Below are positions 35,515-43,120 of a stretch of DNA of 64,000 bases, in pieces. Both the position numbers and the translations under genes were made by a program. Each line of letters starts with the position of its first letter. Position 1 is the first letter of the stretch. The notes beneath the pieces were generated by a model. It did not search any database. It saw nothing but the letters and a program-made list of their open reading frames with translations, and had not been told where the DNA came from. This DNA comes from Acrocarpospora pleiomorpha (GTDB lineage: Bacteria; Actinomycetota; Actinomycetes; Streptosporangiales; Streptosporangiaceae). The stretch lies in NCBI RefSeq assembly GCF_009687885.1, contig NZ_BLAF01000006.1, positions 207,529-271,528 of the forward strand, given 5' to 3'.

Positions 35515-37740
35515 CTATGTCGCGGGCGGATCGGAAAGGGACGGGGGCCGGACCTGCCGTCCCCACGCCGAGGGCTCCGGGCCCAGGCGCAGGTGCAACC
35601 GGCCGCCACGGTGCACGGTGGTGGCGCTCAGGTGCGTCGCGTGCAGGGGTTTGCCGTTGAGGGTCGCCGACTGGACGTACTGCGCGGGTGGGTCACGATC
35701 GATGCCGTCGACACCGATCGGTGTTTCGCGGTGGCCGCTGGTCTCGATGACGAACTCGTTGCCGCCGGCCCGGAGCACGGCCCGCTCGAACGCGGGCGCG
35801 TTGATCAGGAACAGGTTCTGCCCGGCGATCGGGAACAGCCCCAGCGACGCCCAGACATACCACGAGCTCAGGCCGCCGGAGTCGTCGTTGCCGGGCAGAC
35901 CGCCAGGTCCCGTACCGAACTGCCAGGTCAATGCCGACTGTACTATCTCGGCCGTGCGGTCGGGGCGGCCCGAGTAGTGGTAGGCCCACGGCGCCTCCAT
36001 GTCGGGCTCGTTGTTCAAGCCCTCGAACCGGTTCAGGGCGTATCCGGCCGCCATCTCCGCCGGGTGCGGGCGCTGGCCGGGCTGCTTCACCGGGGCGGCG
36101 CCGAAGCCGAAGAACTTGTCCAGCTTGTCGATGAAGGCCTGGTCGCCGCCGGCCAGGGCGATCCGCGCGGCCATGTCGTGCAGCAGCCGGAACGAGTAGT
36201 TCCACTTGCCGCCCTCGTAGAACTCCGAGTCGCGCAGCAGTCCCGTGCTCGGGTCGAAGGCGTTGGTCCACTGGCGGCTGCGATCCTCGAGGTCGTTGGC
36301 CAGGCGCTTGTCGTTCAGCGCCCGGGCTACCTGTGCGGTGCAGTGGTGGCCGTAGGCGAGGTCGAGGGTGTGGGTGATCGGGTGCACCACGCCGTGCTCG
36401 AAGAAGTCCTCGCCGTACATGCGGCGCAGGTCATCGGCCATGTGCACGAGCGCCCAGTTCCAGTCCAGGCCGGGCAGGCCGAGCGCGTGGGCGTCCGCGA
36501 GCGCGGTGTGCGCGAGCGCGCTGCCTTGGCGGAAGAACCGGTCGGCGCCGCGAGCCATCCGGTAGCCGATGGGAAAGTTGCCTTCCTCCTCGCAGACCCT
36601 GATCAGCGACTCCAGCAGGTCTGCGGCCCGGTCCGGGACGATGGCCGCGAGGAGCGGCAGCTGCGTCTTGTAGATGTCCCACATGGTGCACACGTCGAAC
36701 GCGTACGGTCCAGGGGTCGGCCAGAACGGGCTCTCGTCGTCGCCGAAGCACGGCTTGATCAGCGCGTGGTAGAGCGCCGTCGCGTACACGGTGCGGCGGG
36801 CCGGCGTGCCACCCTCGACCCGGACGCGGTCGAGGTGATCGCCCCAGCGAACCTGGGTCTGGGAACGTACCGCGTTGAACGCCGGGCGCGCGTGCCCGCA
36901 CTCGCGTTCCAGGTTCTCTCGCGCCTGGTCGCACCCGCGCAGCGAGAACCCGAGCCGCACCTCGATGGTCTGCCCCGCTACGGCCGGGCCCATGAAGAGC
37001 ATGCCGAAAGGTCGCAGCGTGGTGTGCCGGATGCTGTCGAAGTCCAGGCGGGTGCCGCCGTCGATGAGCCGCCGGTCGTACCAGAGCATCTGCCGCCAGC
37101 CCGGGCTGTCGACCTCCACGTACACCGACAGCGGGACACCCTCCATCACCACCGTGCCCTGGGCCCGGCCGTGACCCATGTTCTCCACCTGTGCCCGCAA
37201 CGGCACCGTCCGGCCGAGTTCGATGGCCAAGCCACCACAGGACAGGTCGATCACGACCCGAGCGCTGCTGTGCTCCGGAAACGTGTACCGATGCACGGCG
37301 ACCTTGGTGCCCACGGTGAGCTCGCAGCGAACCCCGGTGTCGAGCGTGGCCGCGTAGTAGCCCGCCTCCGCCACCTCGTCGCGCAGCGGCCAGGCTTCGC
37401 CCAGCACGTCCAGCGGCTGCACCATCGGGGTGACCCGGACGTAGTTGTAGTACTTGCGGATCGCGCCGGTGCCGGACTGCTGGAAATGGGTGAACCCGGA
37501 CGCCTGCAGCTTCTCGAACATCTCCTCGGGCACGCCCTCGGTGTTCTTCCGGTACCGCCCGTATCCGGTTGGGTACGCACCCGAATAGGCGCAGGCCGAA
37601 ACCATGCCCAGCGGCGACGTAGCACCCGGATGGGTGTTGCCTACCTGAGGTTTCGGCCACCACCAAGTAGCGGCCAGACCGCGCGCTTCAGGCAGGTCGG
37701 TGGCCGCGATGCCGATGAATGGATCAACGTTGTCGAGGAT
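35515..37740 (-). CDS. GH92 exo-alpha-mannosidase, start codon unclear
   Basis: 696 aa from the first ATG (37605). Homology continues 45 codons upstream: ILDNVDPFIGIAATDLPEARG, WWWPKPQVGNTHPGATSPLG, the usual GH92 N-terminus. In that frame there is no ATG, GTG or TTG before a TAG at 37750-37752. The C-terminal signature GLPGNDDSGGLSSWYVWASL, the central CTMWDIYKTQLPLL and ALAHTALADAHA are typical of calcium-dependent GH92 alpha-mannosidases. No signal peptide seen. Either a rare start codon near 37740 or a frameshift in the leader must be invoked. Forms an operon with the GT4 gene. Confidence 0.85.
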   Translation of the reverse strand: MLDNVDPFIGIAATDLPEARGLAATWWWPKPQVGNTHPGATSPLGMVSACAYSGAYPTGYGRYRKNTEGVPEEMFEKLQASGFTHFQQSGTGAIRKYYNYVRVTPMVQPLDVLGEAWPLRDEVAEAGYYAATLDTGVRCELTVGTKVAVHRYTFPEHSSARVVIDLSCGGLAIELGRTVPLRAQVENMGHGRAQGTVVMEGVPLSVYVEVDSPGWRQMLWYDRRLIDGGTRLDFDSIRHTTLRPFGMLFMGPAVAGQTIEVRLGFSLRGCDQARENLERECGHARPAFNAVRSQTQVRWGDHLDRVRVEGGTPARRTVYATALYHALIKPCFGDDESPFWPTPGPYAFDVCTMWDIYKTQLPLLAAIVPDRAADLLESLIRVCEEEGNFPIGYRMARGADRFFRQGSALAHTALADAHALGLPGLDWNWALVHMADDLRRMYGEDFFEHGVVHPITHTLDLAYGHHCTAQVARALNDKRLANDLEDRSRQWTNAFDPSTGLLRDSEFYEGGKWNYSFRLLHDMAARIALAGGDQAFIDKLDKFFGFGAAPVKQPGQRPHPAEMAAGYALNRFEGLNNEPDMEAPWAYHYSGRPDRTAEIVQSALTWQFGTGPGGLPGNDDSGGLSSWYVWASLGLFPIAGQNLFLINAPAFERAVLRAGGNEFVIETSGHRETPIGVDGIDRDPPAQYVQSATLNGKPLHATHLSATTVHRGGRLHLRLGPEPSAWGRQVRPPSLSDPPAT

Positions 37741-37773
37741 GTCGGGACTCTACCCAGCACGCTCCCACCTTAG

Positions 37774-37906
37774 GTTTCAGCAAGATGAAATCCTTCGTCC
37801 AGCGCTACAAAAAACTGTCTCTGTGGTGCTCTGATCTCTCGCTGTAGTCGTGGCGAAGGGCGACCGGCAAGGAACTCGCAGGCTGGCGGTTGCCATACGG
37901 TTGCCA
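37774..37906. promoter_or_regulatory. Candidate operators between the GH92 and EEP genes
   Basis: TTTCA-N6-TGAAA lies near 37775-37790, just upstream of the GH92 gene. CGGTTGCCA is repeated at 37887-37895 and 37898-37906, 11 bp apart (one helical turn), about 90 bp before the EEP gene. Binding proteins unknown. Confidence 0.4.
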
Positions 37907-37996
37907 ATTTGTCACGGGGGTTGTTGAGGATTCGGGCCATAGGTGCCTATGGCCATAAATGCCATGATCCGCCTGAATCCAATCGTAGGAGTAATC

Positions 37997-39238
37997 ATGA
38001 TCTTCCGGCGTGTCCTGGCCGTCGCCGCGGCAGTGGCTATCGCCCCCCTGTGGGCAGGTACGGCCACCGCGGACAATGGCCACCGCACCAAAGGTTCGGA
38101 GAAGGTGCGCTTCGCCACCTTCAACGCGTCTCTCAACCGGAACGCGGAAGGCGACCTGGTCCGCGACCTGTCCACGCCGGCGAACACCCAGGCGAAGGTG
38201 ATCGCCGAGATCATCCAGCGCGCGCGGCCCGACGTGGTCCTCATCAACGAGTTCGACTACGACGAGAACGGCACGGCCGCGCGGCTCTTCGAGCAGAACT
38301 ACCTGTCGGTCGGGCAGGGCGGCGCGAAACCCATCTCGTACCGGTACCGCTTCACCGCGCCGAGCAACACCGGCATCGCCTCCGGCTTCGACCTCAACAA
38401 CAACGGCGCGACCGTCACCACGCCCGGCGCCCCCGGCTACGGCGACGACGCCCTCGGCTTCGGCAACTTCCCCGGCCAGTACGGCCTGGTGGTCTACTCG
38501 AAGTACCCGATCGACCTCCGGAACGCCCGGACCTTCCAGAAGTTCCTCTGGAAGGACATGCCCGGCGCCCTCCTGCCGGACGACGCCGCGACCGCCGCAC
38601 CCGCCGACTGGTATTCGGCGGAGGAGCTCGCGGTGTTCCGCCTGTCCTCCAAGACCCACTGGGACCTGCCCATCCGGATCGGCAAGCAGTCGGTGCACTT
38701 CCTGGTCAGCCACCCGACGCCGCCCACCTTCGACGGGGCGGAGGACCGCAACGGCCGGCGTAACCACGACGAGATCCGGTTCTGGGCCGACTACGTGCGT
38801 CCCGGGCACAGTTACATCTACGACGACCGCGGCCGGCGCGGCGGGCTCAAGCCCGGCGAGGCCTTCGTGATCGCGGGCGACGAGAACGCCGACCCCAACG
38901 ACGGCGACAGCTACGGCCAGGCGATCCAGCAGCTGCTCGAGCACCCGAAGATCAACAGTCGCTTCACGCCCTCCAGCGATGGGGCCGCGGAGGCGTCGGC
39001 CCTGCAGGGCGGAGCGAACGCGACCCACACCGGCGACCCCAAGTACGACACGGCGGACTTCGCGGACACGGCGCCAGGCAACCTCCGGGCCGACTACGTG
39101 CTCCCCGCCAAGTGGCTGAAGACAACAGGCGGAGGCGTCTTCTGGCCGGTCTCAACCGACCCGCTGTCCCGCCTCTCCGGCGTCTTCCCCTTCCCCAGCT
39201 CCGACCACCGCCTCGTCTGGCTCGACCTGAAGCTGTAG
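37997..39238 (+). CDS. Secreted endonuclease/exonuclease/phosphatase-family protein
   Basis: 413 aa from ATG 37997 (RBS AGGAG at 37987). The signal peptide is MIFRRVLAVAAAVAIAPLWAGTATA (about 1-25). EEP-fold motifs are VRFATFNASL, VVLINEFDYDENG (catalytic Glu), VHFLVSHPTPP, FVIAGDENADPNDGDSY (D/N pair) and the terminal PFPSSDHRLVWLDLKL (catalytic Asp-His). Likely an extracellular metal-dependent phosphodiesterase or nuclease. Monocistronic; a small hairpin follows. Confidence 0.9.
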   Translation: MIFRRVLAVAAAVAIAPLWAGTATADNGHRTKGSEKVRFATFNASLNRNAEGDLVRDLSTPANTQAKVIAEIIQRARPDVVLINEFDYDENGTAARLFEQNYLSVGQGGAKPISYRYRFTAPSNTGIASGFDLNNNGATVTTPGAPGYGDDALGFGNFPGQYGLVVYSKYPIDLRNARTFQKFLWKDMPGALLPDDAATAAPADWYSAEELAVFRLSSKTHWDLPIRIGKQSVHFLVSHPTPPTFDGAEDRNGRRNHDEIRFWADYVRPGHSYIYDDRGRRGGLKPGEAFVIAGDENADPNDGDSYGQAIQQLLEHPKINSRFTPSSDGAAEASALQGGANATHTGDPKYDTADFADTAPGNLRADYVLPAKWLKTTGGGVFWPVSTDPLSRLSGVFPFPSSDHRLVWLDLKL

Positions 39239-39246
39239 AGCATGAA

Positions 39247-39267
39247 AGGCGCACTGTCGCAGCGCCT
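39247..39267 (+). terminator. Short hairpin after the EEP gene
   Basis: AGGCGC (39247-39252) pairs with GCGCCT (39262-39267), 9 nt after the stop. Short stem, so moderate support. Confidence 0.4.
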
Positions 39268-39553
39268 CCAAAGGGTGGCGCAATATTCAGATGTGATGTC
39301 GCAGGGAACCGGATAACGTAGGAAATGCTTCAGGCGCGAAAGTTCCGGTTGCTTATTCCTGCCAAGAGCTGGCGGAGCTCATCGCGCCGATATTGGCGTG
39401 GTGAACAACTTCATATGCACCTCTCCGGTGCGTCGTTTGCGGTTACTTCTTCACGCCCGCTCGGGTGGATCCGGATTTCGGGTCTGGCCGAGGGGTGTGA
39501 AGAACCCGGACAACCGCTGGCACTCTGATCTCGGAGAGGCACAATCTCAGCAG

Positions 39554-39695
39554 CGTGCCCGGTGCGCAGGCTACGGTTCCTTCGATTCGAGATCGAGAGG
39601 TTGTAGGTTCGAATCCTGCCGCCCGGCCCTCCCGCCGGACGTAGCTCAGTTTGGTAGAGCGCTTAGTGTCCGTCGCCGCCTTGATCTCGGGCACG
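39554..39695 (+). ncRNA. yrlA: YrlA-type Y RNA: circularly permuted tRNA-like RNA upstream of the Ro gene
   Basis: The parts of a tRNA appear in rotated order. An anticodon-arm-like hairpin comes first: TTCGA-TTCGAGA-TCGAG (39581-39597). A 5-nt variable region follows, then a T arm, GTAGG-TTCGAAT-CCTGC (39603-39619). Next is the acceptor 3' strand CGCCCGG (39620-39626), an 8-nt loop, and the acceptor 5' strand CCGGACG (39635-39641), which pairs 6 of 7. TA and a D arm, GCTC-AGTTTGGTA-GAGC (39644-39660), complete it. The ends are tied by CGTGCCCG (39554-39561) with CGGGCACG (39688-39695), plus AGGC/GCCT and CGG/CCG inside. Bacterial Y RNAs of the YrlA type carry such a tRNA-like domain and are encoded next to Ro60 genes, as here. 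I could not identify the Ro-binding motif with confidence; ends are approximate. Confidence 0.75.
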
Positions 39696-39708
39696 ACTTC
39701 TGAAGATT

Positions 39709-39738
39709 GGGCCTCTCCCCATTTTAAGGAAGGGGCCC
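39709..39738 (+). promoter_or_regulatory. Hairpin that covers the ribosome site of the Ro gene
   Basis: GGGCCTCT (39709-39716) pairs over 8 bp (one wobble) with AGGGGCCC (39731-39738), and CC/GG extends it past a bulge. The right arm holds the Shine-Dalgarno AAGGAAGGGG of the ATG at 39743. The structure could terminate the Y RNA transcript, mask translation of the Ro mRNA, or both. Confidence 0.6.
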
Positions 39739-39742
39739 TTTC

Positions 39743-41323
39743 ATGTCAAAGTTCAATTCCGGCAAGGCCCAGGCGGCCGTGTTCAGTCCGGTTACCACGG
39801 AGGCCAATCCGACCGGTCTCACGCACGAGGGCGCGCCCGGATACGTACGTGACGCCAAGGGCGAGCTCTTCCTTCTCGCGATTTCGAACATGGTCGGCGA
39901 GGACACCTTCTACGAGAAGGCGGGCGCCCGTGACGAGCGGTTCCGCGCGCTGGTCCACCAGGTTGCCGTGGAGGACGTGGACTGGATGTCGCGGTTCCTG
40001 CCGTGGCTGCGTGGCACCGCGAACATGCGGTCCGCGCCGGTGGTCGCGGCGCTGGAGTCGGTACGGGCGCGCCTGGCGGCCGGTCTGCACGGGGGTAACC
40101 GGGAGCTGGTCGATGGCGTGCTCCAGCGAGCGGACGAGCCGGGTGAGGCGCTCGCTTACTGGACGTCCCGCTATGGCCGTACCATCCCGAAGCCGGTCAA
40201 GCGCGGCGTCGCCGACGCGGTGCGGCGGCTCTACTCCGAGCGGAACCTGGCGAAGTACGACAGCGACTCCAAGGGTTTCCGGTTCGGTGACGTCGTCGAT
40301 TTGGTGCACCCGGCTCCGCACGCCGACAAGGTGAGCTGGCAGGGCGACCTGTTCGCGCACGCGCTCGACCGCCGGCATGGCCGTGACAAGCCGATTCCGG
40401 AGGCGCTGCGCATGCTCCGCGCCCGTGCCGAGCTGCTTGCTCTGCCGGTGGGGGAGCGGCGAGCGGTGCTCTCCGAGCCGGAGCGGCTCGCGGCGGCGGG
40501 CATCACCTGGGAGGCGCTGGCGGGCTGGCTGCAGGGGCCGATGGACGCCCAGGCATGGGAGGCGATTCTGCCGTCCATGGGCTACATGGCCAATCTGCGT
40601 AACCTGCGCAATTTCGACGAAGCGGGGATCAGTGATGAGGTCGCCAACGGGGTGATCGCGAAGCTCTCCGACCCGGATGAGGTGGCGCGGTCGCGGCAGC
40701 TGCCGTTCCGGTTCTACTCGGCCTACCAGGCGGCTCCGTCGCTGCGTTGGGGTTACGCGCTGGACAAGGCGCTGTCGCTGGCCACCCAGAATGTGCCGAC
40801 GTTCGGCGGGCGTACGCTCGTGCTGGTGGACACGTCCGCGTCGATGAGCGGTGGCGCGATCTCGGCCAGGTCGACCGTGACTCCGGTCCAGGCGGCGGCC
40901 CTGTTCGGTGTCACGCTGGCGGCGAAGGGCGAGCAGGTGGACCTGTGCGGGTTCGCCGACGGCGTGTTCCTGCACAAGATCAACGCGGGCGCGTCCGTGC
41001 TCAAGGAAGTCGGCAGGTTCTGCGGTCGTATCGGCGAGGTGGGGCACGGCACCCAGATCGCCGAGTCGATCCGCCGCACCTACCAGGGCCACGACCGCGT
41101 CGTGATCCTGTCCGACATGCAGACCATGAACGGGTACGGCGGCAATGTCACCGAAGCCGTTCCGAAGCACATCCCGATGTACGGTTTCAACCTCCAGGGT
41201 TACCGCCACGCGGCGATGCCCACGGGTAAGGCCAACAGGCACGAGTTCGGTGGAATGTCGGACGCGACCTTCAAGCTGATCCCCCTGCTGGAGCGGGGAA
41301 ATTCGGCCGGCTGGCCGTTCTAG
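39743..41323 (+). CDS. rsr: Ro60/TROVE-domain RNA-binding protein (Rsr)
   Basis: 526 aa, the normal length. Residues about 15-350 form the TROVE HEAT-repeat ring that binds misfolded RNA and Y RNA. Residues about 355-520 form a von Willebrand A domain with MIDAS motif VDTSASMSGG (Asp about 363), later Thr/Asp in AAALFGVTLAA and VVILSDMQTM. In Deinococcus and Salmonella, Ro links Y RNA to PNPase for structured-RNA decay, and it is often induced by stress. It is directly preceded by a YrlA-like RNA and its ribosome site lies in a hairpin. No RtcB/RtcA genes are adjacent. Confidence 0.95.
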   Translation: MSKFNSGKAQAAVFSPVTTEANPTGLTHEGAPGYVRDAKGELFLLAISNMVGEDTFYEKAGARDERFRALVHQVAVEDVDWMSRFLPWLRGTANMRSAPVVAALESVRARLAAGLHGGNRELVDGVLQRADEPGEALAYWTSRYGRTIPKPVKRGVADAVRRLYSERNLAKYDSDSKGFRFGDVVDLVHPAPHADKVSWQGDLFAHALDRRHGRDKPIPEALRMLRARAELLALPVGERRAVLSEPERLAAAGITWEALAGWLQGPMDAQAWEAILPSMGYMANLRNLRNFDEAGISDEVANGVIAKLSDPDEVARSRQLPFRFYSAYQAAPSLRWGYALDKALSLATQNVPTFGGRTLVLVDTSASMSGGAISARSTVTPVQAAALFGVTLAAKGEQVDLCGFADGVFLHKINAGASVLKEVGRFCGRIGEVGHGTQIAESIRRTYQGHDRVVILSDMQTMNGYGGNVTEAVPKHIPMYGFNLQGYRHAAMPTGKANRHEFGGMSDATFKLIPLLERGNSAGWPF

Positions 41324-41324
41324 G

Positions 41325-41358
41325 TTAATGGGAACGCCGTCGTGGGCGTTCCCATTAA
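41325..41358. terminator. Perfect 14-bp bidirectional terminator
   Basis: TTAATGGGAACGCC (41325-41338) and GGCGTTCCCATTAA (41345-41358) with a 6-nt loop lie between the convergent Ro and LPFTG-protein genes. Confidence 0.85.
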
Positions 41359-41387
41359 CGCCTAGCGGAATGAATGGTTGCTCGCCG

Positions 41388-41921
41388 TTATTCGGCGCCG
41401 TTTCGGCGTATCGAGATCAAGGCGAGCAGGGCTCCTGCCAGGACGGTTAGGATTCCGCCTGAGATCAGGACCGTGAGGCCATGTGTGCCGGTGAATGGCA
41501 GCAGGCCGGATCCAGATGATCGCGAACTGCCAGGACCGCTGTGCGGTGAGTCCGGATCATGGCGGGATGCACCGCCCCCAGGTGATCGACGATCAGGCGA
41601 GGTCGAATCGCCACCGGCGGACGTAGCGTCACGTGAGGTCGAGTTGCCACCGGTGGACGAACTGTCACGTGAGGTCGAGTCAGTAGGCGAAAGGTCTCGT
41701 GAGGTCGAAGGATCGTGCGAATCGCGGCCGGTCGGTGGAGGGCCAGGCGAGGGTGAAGCGCCGCCGGGCGGGAGGACGCGTACTGAGACCTCCGTGGAAG
41801 TCGAGAACGATTCCTGCCCGCCGTCCGGTCCTCCCTCGGCGACGGAGGCATACGCCACAGGCACCCAGAACAGCAGCACCATCCCCACACCAACCGCCGA
41901 AGATATCCTCCACCCACCCAT
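41388..41921 (-). CDS. Sortase substrate with LPFTG anchor and Ser-rich stalk
   Basis: 177 aa from ATG 41919-41921 (GGGGGA site 4 nt upstream; a GTG nine codons earlier is possible). The signal peptide is MGGWRISSAVGVGMVLLFWVPVAYA. The region at about 45-130 is a low-complexity stalk with repeated STSRD units. The C-terminus has LLPFTGTHGL, a hydrophobic helix (TVLISGGILTVLAGALLALI) and a basic tail RRNGAE, a complete sorting signal. The product is thus cell-wall anchored by a sortase that is not in this window. It diverges from the DUF916/DUF11 genes and is probably part of the same surface locus. Confidence 0.8.
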   Translation of the reverse strand: MGGWRISSAVGVGMVLLFWVPVAYASVAEGGPDGGQESFSTSTEVSVRVLPPGGASPSPGPPPTGRDSHDPSTSRDLSPTDSTSRDSSSTGGNSTSRDATSAGGDSTSPDRRSPGGGASRHDPDSPHSGPGSSRSSGSGLLPFTGTHGLTVLISGGILTVLAGALLALISIRRNGAE

Positions 41922-42190
41922 TATTCCCCCAAATAAACGACTGTCCACGTTCGTAATCCATCAACGGATAATTCGTTTCCAGGTGGATTTACCCAGTTGG
42001 TGGTAGATGTCACAGCCAGTTGCCATTCACGCGGAACCCCCACGCCCGATCCACGGCCTTTAGAGCGAAAAGTTCCCGCCCCCATACCCTTTCGAGAGAC
42101 ACCAAAGGGAATCCACGACCGCACCCGAGCAAGCCCCTTGGTGATCAAATAGCTACGTTCTAGAGCTGATCACTCTCTGGAGCGTCTAAT

Positions 42191-43120
42191 TTGAACCGCA
42201 CCGTTCGATGTGCCGGGCGCTGGCTGGCGATGGGCGGCGTCCTCTGCCTCTTCTGGGCTGAGGCCCCAGCCCTCGCCCACACCCCACCTCAGCCGAACTT
42301 CTCCCTGCAGGTGAGCCCCACCCGCCTGGTCATCCCGGCGGGCACGACCACCACCGCCCAGCGTTTCCAGCTCACCAACAAGGGCCGCTCAGCGTTCGAC
42401 GTCACCGTCGAGAAAGCCGACTTCACCGCGGGCGAGAACGGCGCGCTGAACTTCCAGCCGAACGCGTCCTACGCGGCCGCCGCCTGGGCGGCCGCCGAGC
42501 CGGCGAACTTCCGGATGGCCGCGGGCACGACCCGGACGGTGACCGTCCGGGTCAAGATGCCCCCAGACCCCGAACCGGGCGACCACCAGTTCGCGCTGAT
42601 CTTCAAAGTCCCCGCGGCCCAGAACGCGGCGAACATCAGAATCAACCGCGGCATCGCCACCCCGGTCTTCGTCACCGTCCCCGGCCCTGTCGACAGTTCG
42701 GTCGAGATCGCGGGACTCCAGGCGCCGGAGTTCGTGCTGGGCGGCCCCGTGCCCCTCACCGCGAGGATTCGCAGCACCGGCACCGTACACCGGGATTTCC
42801 GCGCGTCCTCCCGCCTGCACGCCCAGGTCGGCGGCTCCGCCGTGCCGTTCCCCGACTTCACCGTGGTGCGCGGCGCGACCCGCGAGGTGGCCACCCGCTG
42901 GGACCCCCTGCTGATGTGCGTCTGCCACGCCACCCTGTCCGCCGGTGACTCCACCCGCACGGTGCGGATCATCGTGCTCCCGCTGCACCTGCTGGGCATC
43001 GGCCTCGCCGCCCTGCTGGCCGCGTTCCTGCTCGCCTGGTTCGTACGGCGCCGCTACCGAGCCCGGGTACTCGCCGCCGCGATCGCCCTGAACGGGACTG
43101 ACAACGACACCCATGTCTAG
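42191..43120 (+). CDS. DUF916-type (WxL-interacting-like) cell-surface protein
   Basis: 309 aa with TTG start at 42191. The signal peptide is MNRTVRCAGRWLAMGGVLCLFWAEAPALA. Residues about 35-145 match the DUF916 pattern: FSLQVSPTRLVIPAGTTTTAQRFQLTNKGRSAFDVTV...FRMAAGTTRTVTVRVKMPPDPEPGDHQFALIF. A second beta domain (about 160-265) is followed by one TM helix (LHLLGIGLAALLAAFLLAWFV) and a basic tail. In Firmicutes, DUF916 proteins bind peptidoglycan and hold WxL proteins at the surface. It overlaps the giant DUF11 gene by 8 nt, so the two are coupled. Confidence 0.8.
   Translation: MNRTVRCAGRWLAMGGVLCLFWAEAPALAHTPPQPNFSLQVSPTRLVIPAGTTTTAQRFQLTNKGRSAFDVTVEKADFTAGENGALNFQPNASYAAAAWAAAEPANFRMAAGTTRTVTVRVKMPPDPEPGDHQFALIFKVPAAQNAANIRINRGIATPVFVTVPGPVDSSVEIAGLQAPEFVLGGPVPLTARIRSTGTVHRDFRASSRLHAQVGGSAVPFPDFTVVRGATREVATRWDPLLMCVCHATLSAGDSTRTVRIIVLPLHLLGIGLAALLAAFLLAWFVRRRYRARVLAAAIALNGTDNDTHV

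Noticed and set aside
35593..37773. 726-aa plus-strand open frame
   Set aside because: It is the antisense shadow of the GH92 gene; the minus strand carries clear GH92 motifs and this frame has only Arg/Gly/Val-rich noise.
39581..39668. Two decayed ordinary tRNA genes upstream of rsr
   Set aside because: The acceptor halves pair with each other across an 8-nt loop and the next gene is Ro, so a permuted Y RNA explains the order better.
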